Assembly: GCF_000165425.1 (NCBI RefSeq)
Contig: NW_001799266.1
Span: 372,001 to 436,000, forward strand
Length of the DNA stretch: 64,000 bases
Source: Paramecium tetraurelia
Lineage: Eukaryota > Ciliophora > Oligohymenophorea > Peniculida > Parameciidae
Direction: 5' to 3'
Under the pieces are notes generated by a model. It was not told the DNA's origin. It saw nothing but the letters and a program-made list of their open reading frames with translations, and ran no database searches. A program made the position numbers and the translations under genes. Positions 48,109-59,258 of this stretch are shown in pieces. The stretch's first letter is position 1, and every line of letters begins with the position of its first letter.

Positions 48109-48999
48109 TCACGGGTCTTCTTTAAAGTATTCAGTTAAAACATTTAAGAACTTATTTTGCGAATCCACATTCATACTTCTCTTTCTCGATATCTCCTCCT
48201 TCTTCTTCGGTTTGTCCAAATTTAAAATAATTGCCAATTCCACATTCGAAGGATCGTCATTCAATTTCTTACTTAACTCTAATAACTCACTATTATATTT
48301 GATCAATTGATCCTCCTTCATTTCTTGGAATTGAATCAAGTATTGTTAGAATGTCAATTCCTACTTTTGTTATCTCAAGAAGCTCTGTGTGAATTCTTTG
48401 CACTTCTTTTTGAATTTGACCTAATTGAATAAATCAGGTATTCTAAATTATTGGCAATTTATTTTGATTTGAATCTAACGGAGAGTGATCATATTGAAAA
48501 CTTGTTGAACTATTTCCAATTCCTCTGGAGTGGCATCCTTCAATTTCACTTGACTCAATTCAAATTGTTGTTTCCCAAATTATTCCCTTATTTGTTCAAT
48601 GGTCAATTACTCTTTGTTCAAACTCCTCTTTTCACTTCTTTTCATTGTCACATATGCTGACTCTAACTTCTTAATCCCATTGTTTTGGTTGTATTTGAAT
48701 GTGTAATCATAGATCCTCTTCGCCTACATGTATTACAATAGAGAGATTCGATATTGATCGAAGTACTTTTACTTTTGTTCTGGAGTCAAAAGCTTGTAAT
48801 GTTGATTCAGCAATTTAATAATATCTCTTTATTCTACCTTTTATTGTAATTCTGATTTTAATTGTTTTTATTACTCATTCAAAAATAAGATGAAAGGTGA
48901 TGCCACTCTCGAAGGAGGATTGGGAATTAGATATTTACCCTCGACTTGATTTCCCACCAACTAATATTTTCTGAGGAGCTTTTTCAAAACTTAATTCAT
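48109..48999 (-). CDS. HMG-box-like protein
   Basis: One intronless frame, MNQVLKKLLRKYQLVGNQVE at 48999 to TGA 48109-48111, about 295 residues. NPPSRVASPFILFLNEQQKQ, KLLNQHYKLLTPEQKQKYFD and a following QAKRIYDYTF segment match an HMG box (Pro near the start, F-I-L-F, and the TPEQKQKY helix). The rest is long charged helices, with a second possible HMG-like part (ATPEELEIVQQV) less certain. The C-terminus is basic (KKKEEISRKRSMN). Probably nuclear and DNA-binding. Confidence 0.72.
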
Positions 49000-49086
49000 T
49001 CTATTTATATATCACAATTTTAAAAGTAATTATATTGTGCATTAATAATTGTATTAGAATACCCAATAGTAATCATAATAATCAAT

Positions 49087-49572
49087 TCAAATCTCATTAA
49101 TCACAGGCGTATTTCTCCCGAGATCTCTTGGCTTGTTTTAGAAGGCTGTTAAGTTTTTCCTCGTCCTTCGACTTGTCTATTACACCACTTTTCTTTGATC
49201 CACAAATGCAGTTGTCAAACAATTCAAACTACTTATTCTCGGTAAATTATGTTGATTTCCTCCCTCATTTCGAATGTAGAAGTTCTCAATCCGTTCCGAC
49301 TCAAATCTATATCTTTGCTGTTTGATAGATTCAAAGTCTTCAAAATCCCTATGATAAAAAAAGTCTGTATTGAGTTTTTTGCTGTTTGTGTGATTAGCCT
49401 TCTCCCATAACTTTTACAACTATAAATGCTTTAACCTCTCGTCCTCCATTTTCTTTGACTCTCTCAACTTAATAATAGAATCTAATAACTTCTTTCGTTA
49501 TTGTTGAGTTTCCAAATTTCGAAGAGCCTTTGATATCTAATTGGAGTTGAAAGGATCATTCACACTTTGCAT
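49087..49572 (-). CDS. hypothetical coiled-coil protein
   Basis: Intronless frame from MQSVNDPFNSNQISKALRNL at 49572 to TGA 49087-49089, about 160 residues. Mostly charged helices (ESKKMEDERLKHLQLQKLWE) with a basic C-terminal part (QTSRRTRKNLTAFQNKPRDL). No family recognised. Such small coiled-coil proteins are often ciliary or cortical in ciliates. Confidence 0.6.
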
Positions 49573-49777
49573 CTATTTACGAACTTTTGAGAGAAATAGT
49601 TATTTTTGTTAGAAAATCAATTATTTGGAGAAATTTGGAGGAGATAAGGAACTTGGGATTTTGTATTAAGAGACTGAATTAGATTTCATAAAACTTTAAT
49701 AATCATAATCACTGATACAATTTATTGATTCCAAATTACAATAGTAAATTACAAATATTGATGGAAGTATAACTATA

Positions 49778-50530
49778 TCACAAATCTTCATTAATCATCT
49801 CCTCCTCCAACCATTGTCTATCAATCATTCCTTCACTATCAATCTTTGGTCTCAGAGGATATGAGGTGGATGGTCTTCTCTTTCTTGATTTGCTCTTTCT
49901 ACTGTTTTATTGTATCAACTAAGCTAGTAAGGCGTCAACGTAGTCGCCCTTCAAAGGAGATTTCGGAGTTTGAACCATGGACTGAGACCAACAAAGAGTG
50001 CTCTTTTTTGTCCTTTCTATGACTCATAATTTACTTGTACTTGTAGACTAATCCTTTTTTTGTGGACTTATAGGTCTCACAGGAGATATTTTCTTAGAAT
50101 AAATCTTTTTGTATCCAATTGTTTTGTTCTTCTTTCCGTGTCTCCTCTTAATCGGACTTATGATGTCATCCTCTTCTGTGATTGTTTCCAATTAAGGCTT
50201 CTTACCCATTAAGCCATCATCTAGAGATATCTCCGTCACAACTGAATTATTCATGCATGACACCCAGACCATGTTTTCTCCAGGGTACACTAAGCATTAA
50301 AGCATAAATCGCTTCTTTATTGGATCCAATTACAATAAGACCTCTTGGGTTTGAATTTTAAGTGCCACCACTTCTTTGAGCTTGAAGTAATTAATGACTT
50401 CCTCCTTGTTCGTAAAACTTGTAAAATCTAAATCTATTAAAGTACAGAAGTTTAGTTGAATTTCCTCAGGCTCTGGATACATTATTCTTAAATCCTTAGA
50501 AGCCCCTTCCACTCTCAATGAAATACTCAT
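49778..50530 (-). CDS. hypothetical protein with basic low-complexity half
   Basis: Intronless frame MSISLRVEGASKDLRIMYPE (50530) to TGA 49778-49780, about 250 residues. The N-terminal half is globular (IQLNFCTLIDLDFTSFTNKE). The middle has PIKRRHGKKNKTIGYKKIYS and SPVRPISPQKKDQSTSTSK, with Ser-Pro sites typical of kinase targets. The end is rich in Arg/Lys/Ser (SRKSKSRKRRPSTSYPLRPK), perhaps a nuclear signal. No family recognised. Confidence 0.65.
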
Positions 50531-50608
50531 ATACGTTAAAATAAATTAATAATTAATAATGCAAACAATTAATGCTTCTGAAAGCATTTTTTATTATTTA
50601 GCTTAATT
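50531..50608. promoter_or_regulatory. 78-nt bidirectional promoter interval
   Basis: Only 78 nt separate the minus-strand start at 50530 from the plus-strand start at 50609, so both upstream regions must share it. It is AT-rich, with TTAATAATTAATAATG and a TATTTA-like tract. No conserved box can be named. Confidence 0.4.
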
Positions 50609-50877
50609 ATGGAGAATTCAGATCAAACCAATTCACCATATAATCCAATCATTAATCCTAAATACTCCATTCCATTCAAAAAGCCTCTCTACTTCAAACT
50701 CAAAGATGTGATTGCCCAAAAAGTCAATCCTATGACTCCAAAGCTACCTCTTTTCCTGAAAAACATTCATGTCACTGTAAATCAGAAGTTATTTGTTATT
50801 GCAATTATTACCACTTACGTTGTGCAAAACACATTAGGTAACTACAATTTTGACTTTAATTAGAGGTTATTGGTTGA
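50609..50877 (+). CDS. small single-pass membrane protein
   Basis: Starts MENSDQTNSPYNPIINPKYS at 50609. About 80 residues, with one hydrophobic helix near the end (KLFVIAIITTYVVQN). A 26-nt intron (GTAACTACAATTTTGACTTTAATTAG with borders 50838-50863) brings the frame to TGA 50875-50877. Without it the frame would overrun into the next gene. The Pro- and Lys-rich N-terminal half would face the cytosol or lumen. No family recognised. Confidence 0.6.
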
Positions 50878-51206
50878 GCATATATATGTATTTCTAATAT
50901 CAATTATATACAATAATAATTTAATATATAAAAGAAACTTAATTCAAATAAAAGCGAGAGAAATAAATAGGAATGCAAATCTGATTAACATTATACATCT
51001 GGGGTGGGGAGAATAGATGATAGTGAAATACTCATATTTCAATTATAGAACTATGAAGATTAAATAGTTTATTGATAGGGAATAAATACTCAGAAAGCAT
51101 AACCAATGCATAGCATTTTTTAATTATTAATAATAAACATGTTTGAAATTTCATATTCTAACCATAGTTGAATATATTTTTATAACTTATAAATCTTTAA
51201 TAACAT
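50878..51206. other. intergenic between tandem genes
   Basis: 329 nt between two plus-strand genes. A plus-strand frame stays open across it because TGA is rare, but the text is low-complexity. No RNA or repeat seen. Confidence 0.45.
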
Positions 51207-52030
51207 ATGAGTAATTAGAACAATGGGAAGGAATTACCTGATAATAATAAGAAAAATTAAAATAAGCAAGTATTTGAAAAAAGTTTACATTCCCACAAGA
51301 TCGAATATGGAACTACATATCAGGGAGAATGGGTACGAAAATGTTTATTAAAATAAGAATGGAGATATAAGAGAAGGTTTTGGTGAATAATTGTGGCCAG
51401 ATGGAGCAAAGTATGTTGGAGAGTGGGAAGATAATCAAGCTAATGGTAAAGGTACCTTCTATTATGCTGGAGGAGGGATATGTACATTTAGAAATATTTT
51501 TAGATGAAGGAGAATGGAAAAATAATAAGGCAAATGGAAAGGGGAAATTAACTTATGTAGATGGATCATATTATGAAGGGGATTGGTATGAAGACTAAAA
51601 ACATGGAAAGGGAGTTGAAATTACGACTCCTGGAGACAAATATTATGGAGAACTTAAATATGGTGAAAAAGATGGGTTCGGTAAATATATTTGGCCAGAT
51701 GGGAGTAGTTATGAAGGGGAATGGTAATGTAATCAAATGAATGGTGTTGGAAAATATATTTGGGAAGATGGGAGAAGTTATGAAGGTCAATATCAAATGT
51801 GTAAGATGCATGGGTAAGGAGTACACAAATGGCCAGATGAAAAAATGTATGAAGGAGGTTATTTTTAAGATAAAAAACATGGATACGGAGTTTTCACTTG
51901 GACGAATGGTAAGAAATATGCCGGAAATTGGTTTAAAGGAGAAAAAGATGGAAAAGGACAATTGATTACAGCTGGTGGAGAAATTTTTGAAGGAGAATGG
52001 AGTAAAGGGATTTTAATTAGTTCTAAATGA
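51207..52030 (+). CDS. MORN-repeat protein
   Basis: Starts MSNQNNGKELPDNNKKNQNK at 51207, after which MORN repeats run to the end: YQGEW, FGEQLWPDGAKYVGEWEDNQ, IYEGEWKNNKANGKGKL, YYEGDWYEDQKHGKGV, SYEGEWQCNQMNGVGKYIW and others, about nine in all. A 25-nt intron at 51330-51354 and a 22-nt one at about 51482-51503 restore the YEGEW spacing. Stop TGA 52028-52030, just 12 nt from the convergent cyclophilin stop. It is similar in size and repeat style to the MORN gene at 8389 but lacks its Gly-Cys N-terminus. Confidence 0.85.
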
Positions 52031-52042
52031 ATTCATTATTTT

Positions 52043-52653
52043 TCACATTATTACGCCTGAATCCACAATACGTACTAATTTCTTTGGAGCTCCATTCGTT
52101 GATGAAACTAATTTATTTAAATTTATTGTAACTTTTTTCTAACTCGTCTAATATACTGTAATCCTCAACTATCTTTCCGAAAACTGTATGCAATCCATCA
52201 ACCCATGAGCAATCTGTAAAAGTAAAAAAGAATTAAGACCCTATATTTCCATTTCCGTCATTGAACATTGAAACTAGTCCTCTCTAATCATGTTTGAATC
52301 TAATGGGTTCAGCTTTGAATGTTGGCCCATAAATACTGCATTACCCTGTTCCATCTTTATTCAAGATATCTCCACCAAGTGCCATGAAATTGCTATAAAC
52401 CTTGTGAAATGGAATATCTCTAAAATTTAATTTCACATCTTGTCTAGATACTTAATATCATACATGGATTGGATTTTTCTCCTGTGCATAATGCTCTAAA
52501 ATTTTCACAAGTTTTAGGCATTTCATCATAAAACAATTTAATAATGACTCTTTTGGGTTTATCAGCACCAATTTTTATATCCAAAAATACCAATTGTACC
52601 TTTACGGCAGTTTGCTTGCTGAAACTGTAAAATAATGATGAATCAGTAAGCAT
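52043..52653 (-). CDS. cyclophilin-type peptidyl-prolyl isomerase
   Basis: Starts [20 protein letters not shown] at 52653. Core: [106 protein letters not shown], and the ending [17 protein letters not shown]. The catalytic FHR is FHK here, and Q of the QGGD loop is Leu, so isomerase activity may be reduced. A 25-nt intron near 52445-52469 and a 25-nt one near 52117-52141 are needed. Compared with the fusion gene at 14842, this one keeps the classical layout. TGA 52043-52045. Confidence 0.88.
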
Positions 52654-52762
52654 TTAAATTATTGATAATAATTATTAAAATTATCTCCTTAATTAGAAGC
52701 ACAAAATGGATGTCTAAATAGATATTGGATTGAATAATGTGATGAAGTTTGATAATTAAATT

Positions 52763-54004
52763 TCATTCTTTCTTTACAATAATTTATGTCATCGTATCTA
52801 CTCCAATATCTAGAAGCAATTAAGAAACATCTAAAAGTTGTAACTTTTGAATTGGACATACTAAAGTGAATTTCATTGGTGATTGTCTACTTTCATAAAA
52901 CACAAAATCATAAAGATCCTATTATATTATGGAGAATATTGATACTTCAACAGCCGCATCATAACTAAATGTATATTGCTTGTTTTTTCCATCTGGCATT
53001 TAGAATAGGATAACTATGCCCTCTTCCAATTGAAAGCTAAATTTCTAACAAAAATTATGAAGATTGTTACTTATTCAAGTGTCATGAGTATAATCGATCT
53101 ATACTCAGCATCATCCTAATCAATATTAAAATTTTGATAATTAGCTATTGATTACTAAAATCCAAATTGAATTCCTTATCCTTGGAATTTGGGAGTGGAT
53201 TACTTCTTTTAAGGTTACTGAACTTCTTCTTCTTCGAATTCCTCATCTGTTGATTCCTAAAATTAAGAAGTTTGAAGTACATATTTTTCTCCTTTGCTTG
53301 CCTTCAATGCCTTTTCCATTTCAACTTCATCTGATCCTCCTATATTCAATTTATAGTTCTTCCTTTTGACCCTTCTATCATGTACTTGTTTGACGAATTG
53401 GGCAGTGAGAACCTTTTAGCGATCATTCTGATTGATATTCTAAAAGAGAAGATGAGATTGCGATTACATCTAATTGTGGTGGTGGGTAAACACCTTTTAC
53501 AACGAATATTTAATACCCGTTCTCTTTTACTGATAACAGAAATGCTGATAGATAAAAGTCACTAATTATTTCTGGTCCTCTTTTATTCGTTGAATTTAAG
53601 TTGTACCAAACATTGTCAATCTTCCTTATTGCAAACCAATGAGCTGAGGAATTACATATAAATCCACTTTCTTAACTTAATTTATACAAAGTAAACAAAT
53701 ACCTCAAGTCTTAATTTTAGTTGAGTTTTGAATCTATAGATTCAATTGACAAATCGCCTAATTTTTTTAATGCTTCAGCCAACACCTAGATTGAGAAATT
53801 GCCATCCTCAGCTACATTTTGTGATTTGAAACGACGTCCTGTTTTTCCTAGCAATTCAATCTCCTGTCTGTCTAATTCTTAAGCAATTGTGGCTAAATCG
53901 ACTTCATTAAAATAGGGTCCTTATAAAAGAGAATTGATGCAATGCACTCCGCATAATTAATCATATCCCTATTTTTCCCAATAGATGAGTTATTTAAAAT
54001 TCAT
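52763..54004 (-). CDS. ataxin-3-like Josephin deubiquitinase with UBX domain
   Basis: Starts MNFKQLIYWEKQGYDQLCGV at 54004. The Josephin domain has the catalytic cysteine in QLCGVHCINSLLQGPYF, the histidine in CNSSAHWFAIRKI, and the Asn in VWYNLNSTN, followed by GPEIISDFYLSAFL and FVVKGVYPPP, as in ataxin-3. Two UIM-like helices come next (SDEVEMEKALKASKGE, DDAEYRSIILMTLEQ), and then a UBX-like domain (FQLEEGIVILFQMPDGKNKQ, DLYDFVFYE, FTLVCPIQKLQL, IGVDTMTQIIV). Introns of 28 nt (near 53433-53460) and 26 nt (near 53064-53089) fix frame. Family knowledge: apicomplexan ataxin-3 proteins also carry a UBX domain, linking them to CDC48/p97. TGA 52763-52765. Confidence 0.87.
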
Positions 54005-54099
54005 AAAATAAATAACATTATTTATACTGTACAATATTTTATTAGTAACTTAGATATCAAAGTTAGCAACATTGATGTTTAATAATAATATAACTTAAA

Positions 54100-54621
54100 T
54101 CAACTTTATTCCTTGTCCCCCTTTTTAGCCTTTTCTGCCTCAGCTACAGCCTATGCTTCAGCAGCCGCTGCTTATTTGGCCTCCTCAATAGCTTTGCCGC
54201 ATAATTGTATCCCAATCATAGTATAATCACCCTCTAATTGATGAATGTATTATATATGATACGTTAAGAAATGATATATTCCGATTGAGCTTTGGTTCTG
54301 ATTCGAATGATTTCAAGATCGTTCTTGTGACATTAATAAATTGAATACATCCTGACTTCGCAATTCTCTTTGGATGCATTTTTTAGTAACATTCCATAAA
54401 TCAGCAACTAAGGCGGACATGTGGACAGCCTTTTCATAAGTGATGTTTTTTTCTGATCTTTTCAATGGAATACCTAAAATAGATGGTTTCCGTTTAGATT
54501 ACAATCCTGATTGAATATGACAAAGCCATTTGCTCCTTCCACTGCTGACAATCCTCTGAGTACTTCGTCAACATTGATGTCATTGATTGGTTACTATTTG
54601 AATAAAGTGAGAAGTTACCAT
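54100..54621 (-). CDS. dynein light chain, roadblock/LC7 type
   Basis: Begins with an ATG directly followed by a 25-nt intron (54594-54618), then QPINDINVDEVLRGLSAVEG and ANGFVIFNQD, the roadblock fold start. Further introns of 29 nt (about 54489-54517), 25 nt ending AAG (about 54326-54350) and 29 nt (about 54243-54271) give RSQDNDLEIIRIRTKAQSEY, the conserved DLxxxRIRTKxxE strand, and GDYTMIGIQLCGKAIEEAKQ. Unlike usual LC7 chains it has an Ala/Lys/Glu-rich tail (AAAAEAQAVAEAEKAKKGDK) to TGA 54100-54102. LC7 chains bind dynein intermediate chains, so a ciliary or cytoplasmic dynein role is expected. Four introns in a 520-nt gene is dense. Confidence 0.85.
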
Positions 54622-54663
54622 TTCGAAAATAAAAATTTATAAATAATAATTACATAAATGAAG

Positions 54664-55716
54664 TCACATATATCTAAATACATCGCATTAAAGTAACTAA
54701 GAATAAAAGCTATAAATGATTACCTCTTTCGCAGTAGCCCGATGATGAGGATCCAAAACAAAGATCTGTCCCAGAAACACCCTAACATCCTTATCCTAAC
54801 TATTAATTGTATACTCATTATTTCTTATCTTGGAAAACAGTTCCTTTTCTGATGAGCCCTTGTATGGGAAGCTCCCTTGAAGTAAGCCAACAAAAAGAAC
54901 CCCTAAGGCCCATATATCAGTAGTCCTTCCATCATACTTCTGCTTTGTGACCACTTCAGGTGACATATAGCTTGGTGTACCACAATGACAACTAATGCTA
55001 TTGTATAGAGTGCTAAACCCAAAATCAATGAGTCTAATTTTTTTATTGGTTATGAGAATATTCTCAAGCTTGATGTCTCGATGACATATGTTCTTCTCAT
55101 GAATGTAGACTAGGAGCTTCAACAATTAATGAATGATATTGAATGCATAATCTTTTGATAAGGCTCTGTGCTATTTAACCAAAGTAAAGAGACTTTCACT
55201 TCCACAGTATTCCAACACTAAATTTATAGTGCTTCCACAATGATAGACATCCAATAATTTAACAATCTGCTCGTGATTCAGGGCTTTCAATGCGCTGATT
55301 TCTTTTACGAGATTATTGAGTCGCTCGCCTTTTAAGAATAACTTTTCATACACTTTTATTGCTACTTTCAAACCTTGCTTGTTAGTTCCTAGTCTTACTG
55401 TGGCGTAACTTCCCTTACCTATTGACTGTCCAATTGAGTAAGTAGTCCCATCACATGTTGGAGGTATTAATTTTAACAAATTATCATTCATCAAATTTTC
55501 TACAGTGCTAACATATGTTCTTAGCCTGATTTTGTGCAGTCCATCCACTTTTGTAGTCAAAGGTTCTCTTGAACTAATGTGTTAATCCATTTGTAATGGC
55601 TACAATAATTTTGGTGATGTCTTCCTAAACAGTTTGCGAGTCTGCTATGGAGTTTCCGAAGTGTGTTGATTCTCTTTATTATCCAAAGATTTCAGCTTGG
55701 GTCTCCGATATTGCAT
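54664..55716 (-). CDS. serine/threonine kinase, CAMK/SNF1-like
   Basis: The earliest in-frame start is MQYRRPKLKSLDNKENQHTS at 55716; a second ATG at 55590 is possible. Kinase domain: GKGSYATVRLG loop, VAIKVYE lysine, ICHRDIKLENIL, LIDFGFSTL, CGTPSYMSPEVV, and WALGVLFVGLLQG. All catalytic residues are present. The pattern fits the CAMK/MARK/SNF1 group. The whole frame is open without introns up to HHRATAKEVI and TGA 54664-54666. The Lys/Arg/Ser-rich N-terminal part may be regulatory. Only 42 nt separate its end from the roadblock start, both on the minus strand. Confidence 0.85.
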
Positions 55717-55901
55717 ATGTTCGTTAAAAATTTATATATAGGTTTATTAATTTATTTGGCGCAATTGATGTCTAAATCCTCTGTCCTTCCTCCATCACCC
55801 ATCACCATTCATAAACTTACTTTCAAATTAATGGCGCCTCCAAAATTATAAACCATCCCATCAGTAAGATTTCTCTAACTAACCATTTTAATAATAAATT
55901 A

Positions 55902-56796
55902 ATGTCCAAAGAACAAAATAAATTCAAACATATCCTCCTCGTCCCCAACATCGTCTCAGATCAAGCCTTCTTGCAAAGACACAAGACATTCCAAACCTAT
56001 GTGAAAAAAGCTCATTCAGATCTCTATTATCTGTAACTGAAGAAGATCGGAGGGTTGAGAAAATCTATTGCTGAAAAGGCTGATTATGGCTAAGTCCTAC
56101 AATAGATCAAAAGTAACAGACTACAGAATGAGTATATGAATCAACAGAAGAAGAACCAAGGGTTTATGTACAATAATTAACTATGGTCAGATAAGTACTA
56201 CAATCAAATCTACCAGATGACTCGTCTGTCTCAACTCTCAGAAGTTCTCAGCAAACAAAAAACTAAGGGGAGAGATTAACTAATCAAGGATTTCGAAATC
56301 TATTTTAATAAACATGTTCATCCTGCCAATGATGAATTCGCTGAAATATAGAAGGTTCTCCCCATTTCCACCTGCACTACTAAGAGTAGCTCAAGAATCA
56401 ACTCCTAAAAATTCATATTAGCTACTGAAAGACGGTTAAATTCTAAACAAGACACCCAAGATCATGATACTAATAGGATCAAATCTTTATCACCTTCATT
56501 TCATAGGACAGTTAATGACAAATTATTAACCCTCATTGACGAAGCTAACAATTTACACACACAAAATCTTGAAACTATTAAGTATGTTTTATTCATGATC
56601 TTTAAATAGAAAAACCAGGCAATTCTAAACTGAATAATCCTCTTCTCGAAAAATAATGCATTCTTAGATCCAAAGAAGAAATGAACGCATCAATCTTCAA
56701 ATCACTATGAGAAACAATTAAATACACTTTAAAAATAAATTTGTATAAGAAAGATTTTAGAAGGAAATAGAAAAATTATCTGCTTAGAACCTTTGA
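55902..56796 (+). CDS. hypothetical charged coiled-coil protein
   Basis: Starts MSKEQNKFKHILLVPNIVSD at 55902. It has long charged helices (HKTFQTYVKKAHSDLYYLQL, LSQLSEVLSKQKTKGRDQLI) and a Ser/Thr-rich part. A 28-nt intron near 56582-56609 brings frame to TGA 56794-56796, about 290 residues. No family recognised. Codon use here is slightly richer in C than in neighbouring genes, as in other expressed genes of this window. Confidence 0.65.
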
Positions 56797-56912
56797 GATT
56801 TATTTATAATCATATTTTGATTAATCCTTATCCCTATATAATTGTGATTTGTTTATAGATAGGTTCCTTGTATTATTCAAATGACAGCTGCCTGGTCAAT
56901 GATTCGGTTTGA

Positions 56913-57445
56913 TCATCTGTTCTCTTGCTTTGCGATTTATACAAATGAAATGCGGACTGCTGGCTTATTTGGGTATCCCTTGACTTTTGGAACAAATTCA
57001 GCCTCTTTAGGATCAGCTATTTCACTCTTTTGATCAACTTTTTGAGTCTGGACAATACACTAGATAATGGACTAAATGGGAAATTTCTTTTGATTGTTGA
57101 TTTTCTTACTAGGATGATTTAGTAAAGACTGTTGAGTATCTGTGGCCCGTTCGGAATCCCCATAATTAGAGAACCAGATAATCTTCTTAACAAGTCACGA
57201 ACCTTTAAATAGATAGAAGCACATACTTATGTAATTGTATTCTCACTTAATTTAGTCTCAATTAACTAACATAAAAGCTTCTAGAACTCCAAGTCAATCT
57301 AACTGACTTTTTGATTCAAGCTTTGGTTCTCACCACTCTAATCAGTTATTTAACCCTTAGGTGAATCACTCTTTAAATTATTTAAATGTTCTGTGCTTTC
57401 AATCATCATTTCCATATCAATAGCAGTGTCACCTTTTGCTTGCAT
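56913..57445 (-). CDS. hypothetical helical protein, one uncertain splice
   Basis: Starts MQAKGDTAIDMEMMIESTEH at 57445, helical with heptad-like spacing (SQIDLEFQKLLCQLIETKLS). A GTATGTGCTT intron near 57211 with acceptor either at 24 nt (open but low-complexity continuation) or at 41 nt leads into the better-looking KKINNQKKFPIQSIIQCIVQ and EIADPKEAEFVPKVKGYPNK, ending at TGA 56913-56915. The 41-nt option is longer than other introns here, and a 17-nt second intron is an alternative. Family unknown. Confidence 0.45.
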
Positions 57446-57676
57446 AATAATATAAATATTATTTAATCAACTTCAAATAGAAGCTATTAGAACTTCCTTA
57501 ACAATAAATAAGTAATTATCTATATTTAATAATATATATACTTATTCGTATGCTATAATATGTAAGTTCCCACTAAATTTAAACCAATTTGACATATCAA
57601 ATCCGATTGCATCATTTCCATATCATTTAAATAACCACTCACCCCTCGATTCCCTGTCCAAGTGTTTCATGCATCA

Positions 57677-57930
57677 TCAATCATAATAGCATATATAATC
57701 AATTTATAATAAATTTTAATTTAATGAAATCTTTTGCAGCACCAATTTAAACGAGATGTCTTGAATCACTTCGTCTTTGAAAAGGTAAAATCCTAAGATT
57801 GGATTCATTTCTACATTTTAACTATCGAGTAATTTCTAAAAAGAATCTGTAATGTTAGTTTATGCTCTTTAGATCTACTTGGCTTCTTCCTATATGATAA
57901 TAAGGGAAATGCTAATATAGTCTGTGTATA
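57677..57930 (-). CDS. partial coding segment, start unresolved
   Basis: An open minus-strand frame to TGA 57677-57679 reads EEAKQIQRAQTNITDSFQKL, LDSQNVEMNPILGFYLFKDE and VIQDISFKLVLQKIS, which looks like a short helical protein. No in-frame ATG was found upstream before non-coding-like sequence near 57960, so a first exon may be missing. Not recognised. Confidence 0.35.
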
Positions 57931-58157
57931 TTATTTGTAAATATTTATAATGGACAGACTAAAACTAAGAAAATCTTATAATATAATTTTATATTAGCTA
58001 TTAAGTTCATCTTAATTATGATTCATTGTTATCTGGATATAACAATTAATCATTTTACTGTATGAATATTCTTGGATATAGACAAGGGTTTAATGATTAT
58101 TGTTGTTTATCTAAAAATTTGATCATTATTAATTATTAAACTATTCGGTTAAAAAAA

Positions 58158-58706
58158 ATGAATGATGAATCACCTCTTAGATCAAAAAGCATTGAAATCA
58201 ACCTCACCAAGATGCTTGATAGAATGAAAAACAATTCATATCATATGCAGAAAGTAAGCGTTGGTGATTTAATCAATAAAAGTCAAACTTAAATAATTGC
58301 AAAACAAATAAGGCAATCATAGACTCCTACGCCTGAGGAAAAGGAGAATAAGGAACTTACCTTCAAGCCACAAATTAATGTATTATTATCTTGTAATAAG
58401 AAATATCCCAATTATTTGAAGCAAACATCATTTCTAGAGAGGAATGAATAATGGCAAAAAAATAAACTGTAAAAACAATAGGAGACTAGCAAAGCCTATT
58501 TAGAGGAAAAAGAAAAGATTATAACCAAAGAATGCTCATTTAAACCGAAAATCACTCCTCATTTATCTGCAAGGATTCCCAGACAATAAAAATAGCAGCC
58601 ACAACAAAACACAATTGCTATCAAATAATAAAACCCTTTATCAGCTGTCTCAATGCAAGCTGTATAATATGAACTAAGAAAGTAGTTGCATGGACTATAA
58701 TTATGA
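58158..58706 (+). CDS. hypothetical Lys/Gln-rich protein with repeated FKP motif
   Basis: Intronless frame MNDESPLRSKSIEINLTKML (58158) to TGA 58704-58706, about 180 residues. A LTFKPQIN segment near the middle and CSFKPKITP near the end are similar, each next to a charged helix (FLERNEQWQKNKLQKQQ). Such FKPxI repeats occur in several ciliary/cytoskeletal coiled-coil proteins of protists, but I cannot name a family. Confidence 0.6.
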
Positions 58707-58748
58707 GCTTATTTTAATTAATTATAATATATTTTCATTTTATTGGTC

Positions 58749-59211
58749 ATGAGTGAAAATACAATACAAGAAACCACTTAGTAAGATATTTCCACAATGC
58801 AAATGTACATTGAATCAGTTTCAATTAACATGGAATCACTGATTGAGACTTATTATGAATACCTTCAATAGCGAGATGGAGATGACTAAGAAAGCTATAA
58901 TCTGTTGAGTGATTTTACATAAAAGACTCTTAATAATTTGGAAGTGTTGCAAAATAGTTGGAATTTAATTAAAGAAAAATTGAATGATAAATATGATTAA
59001 CCTCCTTTTAATAACTCATTCTAAATCTATTTTGATAATCAGATCTTGGGAGCCATTAAATCATAAGTACTGAATACAATTATCATAGGTAGACAATATA
59101 GTTGATACTATCAACAGACATGCTCCTAAATATGAAATTCAAGGAATAGTTTAAATTAATACTTAATAAAGTAGTTCTGAATTAATGGAAATAGAAGAAG
59201 GTGATACTTGA
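58749..59211 (+). CDS. hypothetical small acidic helical protein
   Basis: Starts MSENTIQETTQQDISTMQMY at 58749. A 22-nt intron (GTACTGAATACAATTATCATAG, 59070-59091) joins the exons to TGA 59209-59211, about 145 residues. Sequence is helical and acidic (ELMEIEEGDT at the end). No family recognised. It follows the 58158 gene by 42 nt on the same strand. Confidence 0.55.
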
Positions 59212-59258
59212 TAAGTTTAAAATGTTAAATTAAAAATATAATGTTTATATTTGTTTAT

